Positions 36,675 through 44,869 of a DNA stretch of 64,000 nucleotides are shown in pieces. The position numbers were made by a program, and so were the translations under genes. The stretch is from Allosaccharopolyspora coralli (GTDB lineage: Bacteria > Actinomycetota > Actinomycetes > Mycobacteriales > Pseudonocardiaceae). The notes beneath the pieces were generated by a model. That model was not told the origin of the DNA. It saw only the letters and a list, made by a program, of their open reading frames with translations, and ran no database searches. How positions within the stretch are numbered: position 1 is the stretch's first letter; each line of letters begins with the position of its first letter. The stretch is taken from contig NZ_CP045929.1 in the NCBI RefSeq assembly GCF_009664835.1, positions 4,712,001 to 4,776,000 of the forward strand. Reading direction: 5' to 3'.

Positions 36675-37952
36675 ATGTCCAGCATTCGCCGGGTCGCCGT
36701 CGTCGGCGGCAACCGCATCCCGTTCGCACGTTCCGGCGGGCCCTACGCACAGGCGTCCAACCAGGACATGCTCACCGCCGCGCTCGACGGGCTCGTCGCG
36801 CGCTTCAGCCTGCAGGACGTCCAGGTGGGCGAGTTCGCCGCGGGCGCCGTGCTCAAGCACAGCCGGGACTTCAACCTCGCCCGCGAGGTCGTCCTCGGCT
36901 CGCGGCTGGCGCCCACCACTCCGGCGCACGACGTGCAGATGGCGTGCGCGACCGGACTCGAAGCCGTCGTCTCGATCGCGAACAAGATCGCACTCGGCCA
37001 GTTGGAGTCCGGCGTCGCAGGCGGTGTCGACAGCGCCAGCGACGCGCCGATCGCCGTCAACGACGAGCTGCGTCGAGTGCTGCTCGAAGCCAACCACGCC
37101 AAGACCAACACCGGCCGCGTCAAGGCACTGAGCAAGGTGCGGCCGCAGCACGTGGTGCCGGAGATCCCGCAGAACTCCGAGCCCCGCACGGGCCTGTCCA
37201 TGGGCGAGCACGCCGCGAAGACCGCGAAGGCGTGGGAGATCGGCCGCGAAGCGCAGGACGAACTCGCCGCCCGCAGCCACCAACGGCTCGGCGCCGCCTA
37301 CGACCGCGGCTTCTTCGACGACCTGCTCACCCCGTTCCAGGGCTTGAGCAAGGACCAGAACATGCGCCCGGACAGCACCGCGGACAAGCTCGCGAAGCTC
37401 AAGCCGGTCTTCGGCAAGGGTGAGGCCGCCACGATGACGGCGGGCAACTCGACCGCGCTCTCCGACGGTGCCTCCACCGTGCTGCTGGCCAGCGAGGAGT
37501 GGGCCAAGGAGCGCAACCTTCCGGTGTTGGCGTACCTGACCTTCGTCCAACCCGCGGCGGTCGACCACGTCAGCGGCGACGAGGGGCTGCTCATGGCACC
37601 GACCTACGCCGTGCCGAAGCTGCTGGCTCGCGCCGGTGCGGGTCTCGGCGACTTCGACTTCTACGAGATTCACGAGGCGTTCGCCTCGCAGGTGCTCAGC
37701 ACGTTGAAGGCGTGGGAGGACGTCGATTTCTGCAAGGACCGGCTCGGGCTCGACGGGCCGCTGGGCAGCATCGACCCGGCGAAGCTGAACGTGAACGGGT
37801 CCTCGCTCGCGTCGGGACACCCGTTCGCCGCGACCGGCGGCCGGATCGTGGCCACGCTGGCGAAGCTGCTGTCCGAGAAGGGCTCCGGCAAAGGCCTGAT
37901 CTCGATCTGCGCGGCGGGCGGCCAGGGACTGACGGCCATCGTCGAGCGCTGA
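36675..37952 (+). CDS. fadA2: Acetyl-CoA acetyltransferase / thiolase (FadA2-type)
   Basis: A 425-residue thiolase. Seen: the nucleophilic Cys in QMACATGLEAV near 92, HEAFASQVL (catalytic His region), NGSSLASGHPFAATGGR, and the second Cys in ISICAAGGQGLTAI. It cleaves or condenses 3-oxoacyl-CoA. Many actinobacterial relatives of this length work with FabG4, HtdX and FadE5 as a beta-oxidation or reductive lipid set. The ATG at 36675 has a GAGGGAG site 7 nt upstream. A terminator follows. Confidence 0.94.
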   Translation: MSSIRRVAVVGGNRIPFARSGGPYAQASNQDMLTAALDGLVARFSLQDVQVGEFAAGAVLKHSRDFNLAREVVLGSRLAPTTPAHDVQMACATGLEAVVSIANKIALGQLESGVAGGVDSASDAPIAVNDELRRVLLEANHAKTNTGRVKALSKVRPQHVVPEIPQNSEPRTGLSMGEHAAKTAKAWEIGREAQDELAARSHQRLGAAYDRGFFDDLLTPFQGLSKDQNMRPDSTADKLAKLKPVFGKGEAATMTAGNSTALSDGASTVLLASEEWAKERNLPVLAYLTFVQPAAVDHVSGDEGLLMAPTYAVPKLLARAGAGLGDFDFYEIHEAFASQVLSTLKAWEDVDFCKDRLGLDGPLGSIDPAKLNVNGSSLASGHPFAATGGRIVATLAKLLSEKGSGKGLISICAAGGQGLTAIVER

Positions 37953-37971
37953 CCAGCATCTGATCCACGGA

Positions 37972-38005
37972 GCCGGGTGCCCTTCGGGGTGCCCGGCTTC
38001 GTTGC
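37972..38005 (+). terminator. Terminator of fadA2
   Basis: Stem GCCGGGTGCCC / GGGTGCCCGGC (tandem G-U pairs) closed by a UUCG tetraloop, followed by TTCGTTGCGT. The UUCG loop and weak T-rich tail support an intrinsic terminator. Confidence 0.72.
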
Positions 38006-38093
38006 GTCTCGGGGTTGCTACCGACATATCTGATCGTCTTTGTTTTTCGCTAGATCGTTTTATACACCGACATCGAGTGCTCGACAGTTCGGC

Positions 38094-38124
38094 TTGACCT
38101 TGACGCTGCGTCAACCTCTACCGT
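38094..38124 (+). promoter_or_regulatory. MerR-type promoter with palindrome in a 19-bp spacer
   Basis: TTGACC (38094-38099) and TACCGT (38119-38124) are 19 bp apart, and the spacer holds the perfect palindrome TTGACG-CTG-CGTCAA (38100-38114). A long spacer with an intervening dyad is the hallmark of MerR-activated promoters, so the downstream MerR gene is probably autoregulated. Confidence 0.65.
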
Positions 38125-38148
38125 CGTTGTCACCGACGAGGAGGCGGG

Positions 38149-38892
38149 ATGGAGTTCTCGATCCAGGAACTGGCGAAGGCGGCCGGAACCACGAGTCGCA
38201 CCCTGCGCCACTACGACGCGAAGGGGCTGCTCGCACCGAGCCGCACGGGAGGCAACGGCTACCGCTACTACGACCAGGACGGTCTGGTGCGGCTGCAACG
38301 CATCCTGCTGCTGCGCGAACTCGGACTCGGGCTCGCGGCCATCGCCGACGTCCTCGACGGCCAGCAGAACACGGCAGGCGCGCTGCGCACTCATCTGGAG
38401 CTGCTCGAACAGGAGCAGCAGCGGATCGGCAGACAGATCGAGTCGGTCCGGACGACGCTGCGCGCCACGGAAGAAGGGGGATCGCTCATGCCGCACGAGG
38501 CACTGGACGGCTTCGACCACACGCGCTTCGAGCAGGAAGTCACCGAACGCTGGGGACGCGAAGCCTACGAGAAGGGAGACCGCTGGTGGCGTTCGCTCAA
38601 CGACACCGAGAAGCGGGACTTCCAACAGCAGCACCTCGACATCGCCCGGGACTACGCGCAGGCCCTGCGCGACGGGGAGCCGGCCGACGGTGAGCACGCG
38701 TTATCGATCGCCGCACGACACCGCGAATGGCTGGAGATCACGGTGGCCGTGACGAAGGACTACTTCGTCGGACTGGGCGAGATGTACGTCGCGGATTCCC
38801 GGTTCACCGACGTCTACGACCAGCACGGCGCAGGCACGGCGGAGTTCGTCCGCGACGCCATGCGCGCCTACGCCGACCGGAACCTGGCGTAG
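38149..38892 (+). CDS. MerR-family regulator with TipAS-type domain
   Basis: A 247-residue regulator. The N-terminal MerR winged helix has FSIQELAKAAGTTSRTLRHY and GYRYYDQDGLVRLQRILLL, followed by a dimerisation helix (AALR...EQEQQRIGRQIES). The C-terminal about 120 residues match the TipAS/antibiotic-recognition fold (FDHTRFEQEVTERWG, WWRSLNDTEKRDF, YVADSRFTDVYDQHGAGTAEF). Such proteins bind thiopeptide-like or other multidrug ligands. GAGGAGGCGGG precedes the ATG. No efflux gene is adjacent. Confidence 0.92.
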   Translation: MEFSIQELAKAAGTTSRTLRHYDAKGLLAPSRTGGNGYRYYDQDGLVRLQRILLLRELGLGLAAIADVLDGQQNTAGALRTHLELLEQEQQRIGRQIESVRTTLRATEEGGSLMPHEALDGFDHTRFEQEVTERWGREAYEKGDRWWRSLNDTEKRDFQQQHLDIARDYAQALRDGEPADGEHALSIAARHREWLEITVAVTKDYFVGLGEMYVADSRFTDVYDQHGAGTAEFVRDAMRAYADRNLA

Positions 38893-38918
38893 CGCGACCT
38901 GGCAGGGCGCGCGGGCAG

Positions 38919-38962
38919 GCGTGAGTCTTTTTGGTGGTCATAGCAACCAAAAAGACTCACGC
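38919..38962. repeat. Palindrome P2b, likely terminator
   Basis: Arms GCGTGAGTCTTTTTGGTGG and CAACCAAAAAGACTCACGC around TCATAG, 26 nt after the MerR stop. It is the second copy of family P2. Arm differences from P2a (CC to TC with GG to GA) are mutually compensated. Confidence 0.72.
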
Positions 38963-39037
38963 CCTGTCTCGACACGCCGGATCGGACTTTCTGGCGAAGT
39001 ATCACGCGAACGCTAGAGAGCCGGATACAGTCCGAGC

Positions 39038-40228
39038 ATGGATCCCGTCCGGAATCCCTTCGCCCCCGGAGCCGGCCAGCGTCCGCCCGAACTCGCCGGT
39101 CGCGACCGTGAGGCCGACGCCTTCGACGTGGTGCTGGAACGGATCTCCCGAGGTCGCCCCGAACGCAGCCTCGTGTTGACCGGCCTTCGCGGCGTCGGCA
39201 AGACAGTGCTGCTCGGCGAACTGCGGTCGATGGCCGTTCGCCGAGGCTGGGGCGCCGGGAAGCTGGAAGCACGACCGGACGCAGGAATCCGCCGGCCGCT
39301 GTCGGCGGCGCTGCACCGCGCGGTCCGCGACCTCGCCGTGCGACACCGCGCGCCGGACCGGGTCGAGGAAGTCCTCGCGGTACTCAAGGCGTTCGCCCTC
39401 AAATCCAACCCCGACGGCGCGAAGCTCCGCGACCGCTGGCAACCGGGCATCGACGTGCCCGCGGCGCAGGGACGGGCGGACTCCGGCGACATCGAGATCG
39501 ACATGGTCGAGTTGTTCACCGACGTCGCCGAACTCGCCGCCGACGTCGGCACGGGCGTCGTGCTGCTCATCGACGAGATGCAGGACGTACAACCGGAAGA
39601 CGTCTCGGCGCTGTGCGCGGCCTGCCACGAACTCTCGCAGTCCGGCGCTCCGCTGATCGTCGTTGGAGCCGGCCTGCCGCACCTGCCCGCGGTGCTCTCG
39701 GCGAGCAAGTCCTACTCGGAACGGCTGTTCCGCTACGTGCGGATCGACCGGCTCGACCGCTCGGACGCCGATCACGCGGTGGTCGTGCCGATCGAGCGGG
39801 AGGACGCCACGATCAGCTCGGAGGCTCTCGACGCACTGTTCAGCATCTCCGGCGGCTACCCGTACTTCGTGCAGGCATACGGCAAAGCGGCATGGGACGC
39901 CGCCGTACGGGCACCGATCGCCGCGGACGACGTGCGCCTCGCGGCGCCGGACGCGGAGAACGAGTTGGCCGTGGGCTTCTTCGGTTCACGCTACGAGCGG
40001 GCGACACCGTCCGAGCGTGAGTACCTGTGCGCGATGGCCGAGGTCGTCGAGGGCCGGGACGAAGCGGCGGGTACCGCGAGCATCGCGCAGTATCTGGAAC
40101 GCAAACCCTCGTCGCTGTCCCCGGCCCGCGACGGGCTGATCAAGAAGGGCTTGGTCTACTCGGCCGAGCGGGGCCAGATCGCGTTCACGGTGCCGCACTT
40201 CGGGCGTTACCTGCTCACCCAGGACTGA
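39038..40228 (+). CDS. AAA ATPase, Orc1/Cdc6-like ATP-binding protein
   Basis: A 396-residue P-loop ATPase. Seen: LAGRDREADAFDVVLERI, Walker A LTGLRGVGKTVLL near 48-56, Walker B VVLLIDEMQDV near 172-180, sensor-like VVGAGLP, ISGGYPYFVQAYGKAAWDA, and a C-terminal winged-helix segment (SIAQYLERKPSSLSPARDGLIKKGLV). Proteins of this type resemble archaeal Orc/Cdc6 or STAND ATPases; many are orphan stress or mobile-element-linked genes. No partner gene is adjacent. The role is unknown. Confidence 0.85.
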   Translation: MDPVRNPFAPGAGQRPPELAGRDREADAFDVVLERISRGRPERSLVLTGLRGVGKTVLLGELRSMAVRRGWGAGKLEARPDAGIRRPLSAALHRAVRDLAVRHRAPDRVEEVLAVLKAFALKSNPDGAKLRDRWQPGIDVPAAQGRADSGDIEIDMVELFTDVAELAADVGTGVVLLIDEMQDVQPEDVSALCAACHELSQSGAPLIVVGAGLPHLPAVLSASKSYSERLFRYVRIDRLDRSDADHAVVVPIEREDATISSEALDALFSISGGYPYFVQAYGKAAWDAAVRAPIAADDVRLAAPDAENELAVGFFGSRYERATPSEREYLCAMAEVVEGRDEAAGTASIAQYLERKPSSLSPARDGLIKKGLVYSAERGQIAFTVPHFGRYLLTQD

Positions 40229-40633
40229 GCTCCCCACGTCGATGCGCCCGATCAGGGGATTTTCAGTCTCTTGATCTGTGATGTGAGCCACTCCGCGACA
40301 CAGTTGTAACACCAGGGCGTCGCGCGCCGATGACCCTGATGACTCCGCGATGCTGTCGGACCCCCGACCTGGCAGCATCGCGGGGCCTTCACCTTCCCGT
40401 CTCCGGTGTTCCTGGTTTTCCAGGGCCTGGGTCCGGTCTTCCAGATTCGGCATCGCCGGATTGATCCCCAGACAAACCGCCTCACCCCGGCCTCCCGGGA
40501 CGAGGTGTCTCTTCGGCTCCGTGCTCGGTGCCGATCCCCCTTGTGCAACCCCGTGTCGCGGGGTCGCTTCGCCCTGCCCGGAAACGGACCGAACGCCCGG
40601 CGTTCCCCGGTCTCGCACGAAACGGAGACCCGA
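40229..40633. other. Intergenic stretch with hairpin and a doubtful short ORF
   Basis: It lies between the AAA ATPase and a small membrane protein. It holds a stem CGCGATGCTG / CAGCATCGCG (40361-40366 region, arms about 40348-40383) and the short Cys-rich minus-strand frame described separately. Base composition near the AAA stop is less GC-rich (TTTTCAGTCTCTTGATC). Confidence 0.5.
40252..40392 (-). CDS. Possible small Cys/His-rich (zinc-finger-like) protein
   Basis: A 46-codon frame from a GTG at 40392 after a GGAGACGGGAAG purine tract. It encodes PRCCQVG, then HQGH and PWCYNCVAEWLTSQIKRL. The Cys-Cys / His-x2-His / Cys-x2-Cys pattern could bind zinc. Codon use (AGA, ACA, TCA, AAA) is unlike the neighbours, so it is either a recently acquired gene, a remnant, or chance. 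The start is uncertain, and the frame is open further upstream. Confidence 0.35.
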   Translation of the reverse strand: MKAPRCCQVGGPTASRSHQGHRRATPWCYNCVAEWLTSQIKRLKIP

Positions 40634-40765
40634 ATGGAGACAGTGATCGTCCTTCTCGGCCTGCTGCTGCCCGTCCTCGCAGCCAGCGGCTTCTATCTCG
40701 GCGACCACCGCAAGACCCAGAAGGCACGGGTGCCGGTACGCCACGACCAGTCCGACCACTCGTAA
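40634..40765 (+). CDS. Small single-pass membrane protein, 43 aa
   Basis: The ATG follows an ACGGAGA site by 8 nt. One hydrophobic helix (VIVLLGLLLPVLAASGFYLG, residues 4-23) is followed by a short basic/hydrophilic tail (DHRKTQKARVPVRHDQ). The stop is TAA. No function is recognised. A small protein with a good ribosome-binding site and a clean helix is plausible, but the evidence is limited. Confidence 0.55.
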   Translation: METVIVLLGLLLPVLAASGFYLGDHRKTQKARVPVRHDQSDHS

Positions 40766-40881
40766 GACGTCCCGGGCAGCGGCACGTAGTCGCGTGCCGC
40801 TCCCCGACCGAAGTCGTTGCGAACGTGCTCGTGGACTCGGGACGACGAGCCCCCGCGGGCATGGGAGCACGACCTGAAGGC

Positions 40882-41598
40882 TCAACGCGGCGGCGGGGGC
40901 AGGTGAGCGGCCGCGTCGGCAACGCCGTCCATCAGGTCGTCGTCCGGCGAGCCGCGCACCGGTGCGACCTCGGCTCGGGTGAAGACCCGTCCGACGTAGC
41001 GGCCCCGGTAATGGTCACCGGTGAACGAGACACCCCGCGCAGCGAGCGCATCGTCCCCGAGAGCGTAGAAGTCGCCGGTGCCGTCGCGATCGTCGAGCAA
41101 CTTCAGCTGCCTTGCGGACTTCGTGGTGGTCATCCGTGCCCACGCGAGCGACAGAACGGCGGTGTTGCCCTGCTCGTCATCGAACTCCACGGTCACGCGC
41201 GCCAGGTCGCGGCACGGATTGCGGATCACGAAGTCCTGCACCTGCCCGAATGACCGTGCCACGCACTCCGCATACTCCGGCCCCTTCGACCTCTTCCGCT
41301 TCAACCGCATGGACCGAAGCACCGCGTCCGGCTTCCCCTTCCTGGCGGCTTGTTTCCCCTTGGTCACCCGGGACGCCACACTCTCGCTCGCAACCGAACT
41401 CGCCGAGCCGCCGCCACCGAGAAGCGCACCACCGCCGCCGGTCGAGGCGACGAGACCGAGAGCGAGCACCCCAGCGGCCACCACCTTGCCGCTCTTGCCG
41501 CCTCCACCGCCGCCCTTGCCGCTGCCGCCGCTCGGCCCCCCGATCGGCCGCCTGCGCCCTTGGCCGTCGGTGTAGAAGTCCTTGGGTTTATTGGCCAC
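40882..41598 (-). CDS. Gly-rich membrane-anchored hypothetical protein
   Basis: A 238-residue protein. The N-terminus is MANKPKDFYTDGQG then a basic Arg/Gly segment, followed by a Gly-rich stretch and one hydrophobic segment near 38-60 (VVAAGVLALGLVASTGGGGAL). Next come a Lys/Arg-rich region and a folded-looking C-terminal domain (YAECVARSFGQVQDFVIRNPCRDLARVTVEF and WARMTTTKSARQLKLL). Two Cys residues in that domain could form a disulfide, so an extracytoplasmic location is likely. No family is recognised; it looks lineage-specific. Confidence 0.72.
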   Translation of the reverse strand: MANKPKDFYTDGQGRRRPIGGPSGGSGKGGGGGGKSGKVVAAGVLALGLVASTGGGGALLGGGGSASSVASESVASRVTKGKQAARKGKPDAVLRSMRLKRKRSKGPEYAECVARSFGQVQDFVIRNPCRDLARVTVEFDDEQGNTAVLSLAWARMTTTKSARQLKLLDDRDGTGDFYALGDDALAARGVSFTGDHYRGRYVGRVFTRAEVAPVRGSPDDDLMDGVADAAAHLPPPPR

Positions 41599-41741
41599 CC
41601 CGTCCCCTTTCGCCGCTGCCAGCAGGGTGGTTCTTCGGCGCGGCGCCGTCAGGCGAACCGGCGACGATCACTCAAAAAGATCACGCAGCGACGAGGGCGT
41701 TACTCCTCTCCGGCGAAAGCTCGACCGTGCACCGAAGGCCG

Positions 41742-41762
41742 TGTGTGTATCCTGTGTGTATG
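41742..41762 (+). promoter_or_regulatory. Leaderless promoter and direct-repeat operator of the TA module
   Basis: TGTGTGTAT occurs at 41742-41750 and 41753-41761, an 11-bp period. TATCCT (41748-41753) fits a -10 element 6 nt before the antitoxin ATG, so the mRNA may start at the ATG. Helically phased repeats overlapping the -10 suit antitoxin autorepression. All of this is inferred from sequence. Confidence 0.45.
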
Positions 41763-41975
41763 ACGCGTATGAACGTGTGGGTGCCCGATGATCTCGCAGC
41801 ACGAGCCCGCGAGGCGCGACTCAACGTCTCGGCGTTGACGCAAGCTGCTATCGCCGCCGAGTTGGCGCGCACCGCTACCGACGCGTGGCTGGCGACGCTG
41901 CCTGCACCGCGTGGGCTCACCCATGAGGCGTCCATGCGCGCACTCGATGACGCGCGTGAGGAGTTCGGTGCGTGA
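41760..41975 (+). CDS. Type II antitoxin (VapB/CcdA-like)
   Basis: A 71-residue protein with a short N-terminal beta strand and helices of ribbon-helix-helix type: MNVWVPDDLAARAREARLN then VSALTQAAIAAELAR. The C-terminal half is acidic/Ala-rich and would neutralise the toxin (EASMRALDDAREEFGA). It overlaps the downstream PIN-domain gene by 4 bp (GTGA). The start at 41760 fits a leaderless transcript; an ATG 9 nt later is possible. Confidence 0.85.
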   Translation: MTRMNVWVPDDLAARAREARLNVSALTQAAIAAELARTATDAWLATLPAPRGLTHEASMRALDDAREEFGA

Positions 41976-42406
41976 GCTCAGCGGTGAACGCCGTGGTGCT
42001 GGATGCCTCCGTGGCGGTCGATCTGCTCACCGGCACGGACTGCGCCCCGGCAGCGTCCGCCCGCTTGGCCGGGACCGAACTCCACGCTCCAGCGCACCTG
42101 GACGCTGAGGTCCTTTCTGCGCTTGGCCGGATGCAGCGCGCCGGTGACCTCGCCGCCGTCGATGTCGAACTGGCCATCGACCGCCTCGCGGTCATGCCCG
42201 TCACTCGTCACCCGTTGCCGAATCTGTTGACCGGGGCGTGGGCACGGCGCGCGTACGTGCGTCTGCTCGACGGGCTGTACATCGCACTGGCCGAGCACCT
42301 CGGACTTCGGGTACTGACCACGGACCTGCGACTGGCGAGGGCGTGCCCCGAGCTGACCGACACTCTTCACCGACCGACCGAACAGCGCGACGTGAGACAC
42401 GAGTAA
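41972..42406 (+). CDS. vapC: PIN-domain toxin (VapC-type ribonuclease)
   Basis: A 144-residue PIN nuclease. Seen: VVLDASVAVDLL with the first catalytic Asp near 10, HAPAHLDAEVLSALGR with the conserved Glu, LLDGLYIALAEHLG with the third acid, and LTTDLRLA with the fourth Asp. VapC toxins cleave tRNA or rRNA and are held by the upstream antitoxin. The GTG start overlaps the antitoxin stop. All four acidic positions are present, so it should be active. Confidence 0.9.
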   Translation: MSSAVNAVVLDASVAVDLLTGTDCAPAASARLAGTELHAPAHLDAEVLSALGRMQRAGDLAAVDVELAIDRLAVMPVTRHPLPNLLTGAWARRAYVRLLDGLYIALAEHLGLRVLTTDLRLARACPELTDTLHRPTEQRDVRHE

Positions 42407-42451
42407 GTGCCCGTCGGAACACCACTCGACCCGGTGTTGTTGGTTTCGGGC

Positions 42452-44308
42452 GTGACTACTCAGCTGCAGAAGCGCCGCGCCCGTGTCCGCGCACCCGAGT
42501 TCGCCGGTCGCCGGTGGTTGAACACCGGGGAGGAGCCGGTCACGCTCGCCGGGCTGCGCGGCAAGGTCGTGCTGCTCGACTTCTGGACCTTCTGCTGCAT
42601 CAACTGCCTGCACGTGATCGACGAGCTCCGGGGACTGGAAGAGGAGTTCGCCGACGAGCTCGTCACGATCGGGGTGCACTCGCCGAAGTTCGAACACGAA
42701 GCCGATCCCGAGGCGCTCGCGGCGGCCGTCGAGCGCTACGCCGTGCACCACCCGGTGCTGGACGACCCGGAACTGACGATGTGGCGGCAGCATGCGGTCA
42801 AGGCATGGCCGACGCTGGTGCTCATCGACCCCGAAGGCTATGTCGTGCACGTCGCCGCCGGTGAGGGCCACGTCGACGCGTTGCGCTCCCTCGTCGGCGA
42901 GCTCGTGGCCGAACACGAAGAGAAGGGCACGCTGCACCGGGGCGACGGTCCGTACGTCCCGCCGGAACCGGTCGCCTCGACGCTCCGGTTCCCCGGGAAG
43001 GTCGCCGCTCTCCACGGGGGCACGCTGCTCGTCTCGGACTCGGCGCACCATTCGCTCGTCGAGTTCGCCGGCGACGGCGAGACGGTGCTGCGGCGCATCG
43101 GCACCGGCGAGCGCGGCCGCGACGACGGCCACGCGCCGACCTTCGCCGAGCCGGGCGGTATCGCCGTACTCCCCGGGCACGTGGCCGCGAAGGTCGGCTA
43201 CGACCTCGTCGTCGCCGACACCGTGAACCACCTGCTTCGTGGCGTGCGCCTGGCCGACGGGTCCGTCACGACCGTCGCGGGCACCGGTGAGCAGTGGCGC
43301 GACGAAACCGACGAGGGCACCGCCCGGGACGTCGCCCTCACCAGCCCCTGGGACGTCGCCTGGTGGGAACCCGCGGGCGCAGTCGTGATCGCGATGGCGG
43401 GAAACCACACGCTCGGGCTGTTCGACCCCGTCGCAGGCACCGTCCGCCGGTTCGCCGGGACGACCGTCGAAGGACTCCGCGACGGCGAGGTCACCGAGGC
43501 ACACTTCGCGCAGACTTCCGGCCTCGCCGTGGACGGCAAGCGGCTGTGGCTCGCCGACTCGGAGACCTCCGCGCTGCGCTGGGTGGAACCCGACGGAGAC
43601 TCGTTCGCGGTGCACACCGCCGTGGGCGAAGGCCTGTTCGATTTCGGCCACGCCGACGGCGCCGCCGAGACGGCACGGCTCCAGCACCCGCTCGGTCTCG
43701 CGGTGCTCACCGACGGCTCCGTCGCGGTGTGTGACACCTACAACGACGCGATCCGCCGATACGACCCGGCCACGAACGAGGTCGGCACGCTCGCCGCCGA
43801 TGTCGCCGAACCCTCCGACGCCACGGTGGTCGACGGAGAACTCGTGGTCGTGGCCTCTGCGGCACACCGTCTCGAACGCCCGGTCCCGCCCGGCGTGACG
43901 GCCACCCTCGTCGAGGGCGCGTCACAGCAGGTCACCCGGCCCGCGACCGAGGTCGCCCGTGGTGAGCTGGACCTCGAGGTCGTGTTCACCCCACCCCCGG
44001 GACGCAAGCTCGACGAACGCTACGGCCCGTCGACGCGCCTGGAGGTCACCGCCTCACCGGAGTCGCTGCTCGTCGACGGAGCGGGCGTGGGCAGCGACCT
44101 GACTCGGCGGCTGGTGCTCGCCGACGACGTCGAGCACGGCGTGCTGCACGTCGTCGCCCAGGGCGCCAGCTGTGACGACGACCCGGCGATCGAGCACCCG
44201 ACCTGCCTGCTCACCCGGCAGGACTGGGGCGTGCCCCTCCGCCTCACCGACTCCGGTCCGACACGCTTGCCGCTCGTCATGGGCGGAATGGACACCCCGG
44301 ACGAGTGA
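42452..44308 (+). CDS. Thioredoxin-like domain fused to NHL beta-propeller
   Basis: A 618-residue protein. Residues about 15-160 form a thioredoxin/AhpC-like domain with KVVLLDFWTFCCINCLHVI (redox C-x2-C as CINC, preceded by another Cys) and the cis-Pro region AWPTLVLID. From about 170 to 480 NHL repeats occur (FAEPGGIAVL, LTSPWDVAWW, LQHPLGLAVLTDGS). A C-terminal beta domain ends the protein. It resembles NHLRC2-type proteins of unknown substrate and lacks a signal peptide. GTG 42452 is chosen by family N-terminus; GTG 42407, which abuts the toxin stop, adds 15 residues. Confidence 0.88.
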   Translation: MTTQLQKRRARVRAPEFAGRRWLNTGEEPVTLAGLRGKVVLLDFWTFCCINCLHVIDELRGLEEEFADELVTIGVHSPKFEHEADPEALAAAVERYAVHHPVLDDPELTMWRQHAVKAWPTLVLIDPEGYVVHVAAGEGHVDALRSLVGELVAEHEEKGTLHRGDGPYVPPEPVASTLRFPGKVAALHGGTLLVSDSAHHSLVEFAGDGETVLRRIGTGERGRDDGHAPTFAEPGGIAVLPGHVAAKVGYDLVVADTVNHLLRGVRLADGSVTTVAGTGEQWRDETDEGTARDVALTSPWDVAWWEPAGAVVIAMAGNHTLGLFDPVAGTVRRFAGTTVEGLRDGEVTEAHFAQTSGLAVDGKRLWLADSETSALRWVEPDGDSFAVHTAVGEGLFDFGHADGAAETARLQHPLGLAVLTDGSVAVCDTYNDAIRRYDPATNEVGTLAADVAEPSDATVVDGELVVVASAAHRLERPVPPGVTATLVEGASQQVTRPATEVARGELDLEVVFTPPPGRKLDERYGPSTRLEVTASPESLLVDGAGVGSDLTRRLVLADDVEHGVLHVVAQGASCDDDPAIEHPTCLLTRQDWGVPLRLTDSGPTRLPLVMGGMDTPDE

Positions 44309-44379
44309 CAAACGGGCGCGTCAGGGCGCTGACAACCCTGCATTTCGGAGCCGCGAGTAGCAGTCGGTAAACTTTCCGG

Positions 44380-44700
44380 GTGACCGATGCCAAGCTCGAG
44401 ATCCAGATGCTGCACGACCGTGTCATGGTCCGGGTCTCGCAAGACGACGGCGAACGCCGCAGCAGTGGCGGGATCGTCATTCCCGCGACCGCCCAGATGG
44501 CCAAGCGCCTCCACTGGGGCGAGGTCTGTGGGATCGGCAACCACGTGCGGGCCGTCTCGGTCGGGGACCAGGTGCTGTTCAACCCCGAGGAACAGTACGA
44601 GTTCGAGGTCCAGGGCAAGGCGTACCTGGTCATGCGCGAGCGTGACCTGCATGCCGTGGCCACCGACCACACCGAGCACGGCACCGGGCTGTATCTGTGA
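44380..44700 (+). CDS. Divergent GroES-like co-chaperonin
   Basis: A 106-residue Cpn10-fold protein. Seen: LHDRVMVRV at the start, a mobile-loop-like segment ERRSSGGIVIPATA keeping the IVIP hydrophobic grip, WGEVCGIG, VSVGDQVLFNPEEQYEFEVQGKAYLVMRERD, and an extra His/Gly tail HTEHGTGLYL. The roof-loop region is shortened against classical GroES. No GroEL gene is adjacent, so it is a solitary paralogue, and whether it caps a chaperonin is unknown. Confidence 0.82.
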   Translation: MTDAKLEIQMLHDRVMVRVSQDDGERRSSGGIVIPATAQMAKRLHWGEVCGIGNHVRAVSVGDQVLFNPEEQYEFEVQGKAYLVMRERDLHAVATDHTEHGTGLYL

Positions 44701-44869
44701 GCCGGGCGTGACCCGGCCGTGAAAAACGGCGTGCACGATGGCCTTCGCGCCGGGCACGTCTCGACACTCGTCGCGCGGCGACGGCTCTCGGCCTCACTGG
44801 CGAGGGGCGCCGCGTGGGGCAGCCTGCCGGGTTGCCCTCCCACCGCACGACCGGAGAGAAGGGGAAGCG

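Noticed and set aside
40250-40330. Possible tRNA fragment or attachment site after the AAA ATPase
   Set aside because: No cloverleaf, TTCGAATC-type T-loop or anticodon arm could be drawn, and no integrase is nearby.
41978-43867. 629-codon minus-strand frame opposite vapC and the thioredoxin-NHL gene
   Set aside because: It is a shadow frame: the opposite strand has PIN and thioredoxin active-site residues in place.
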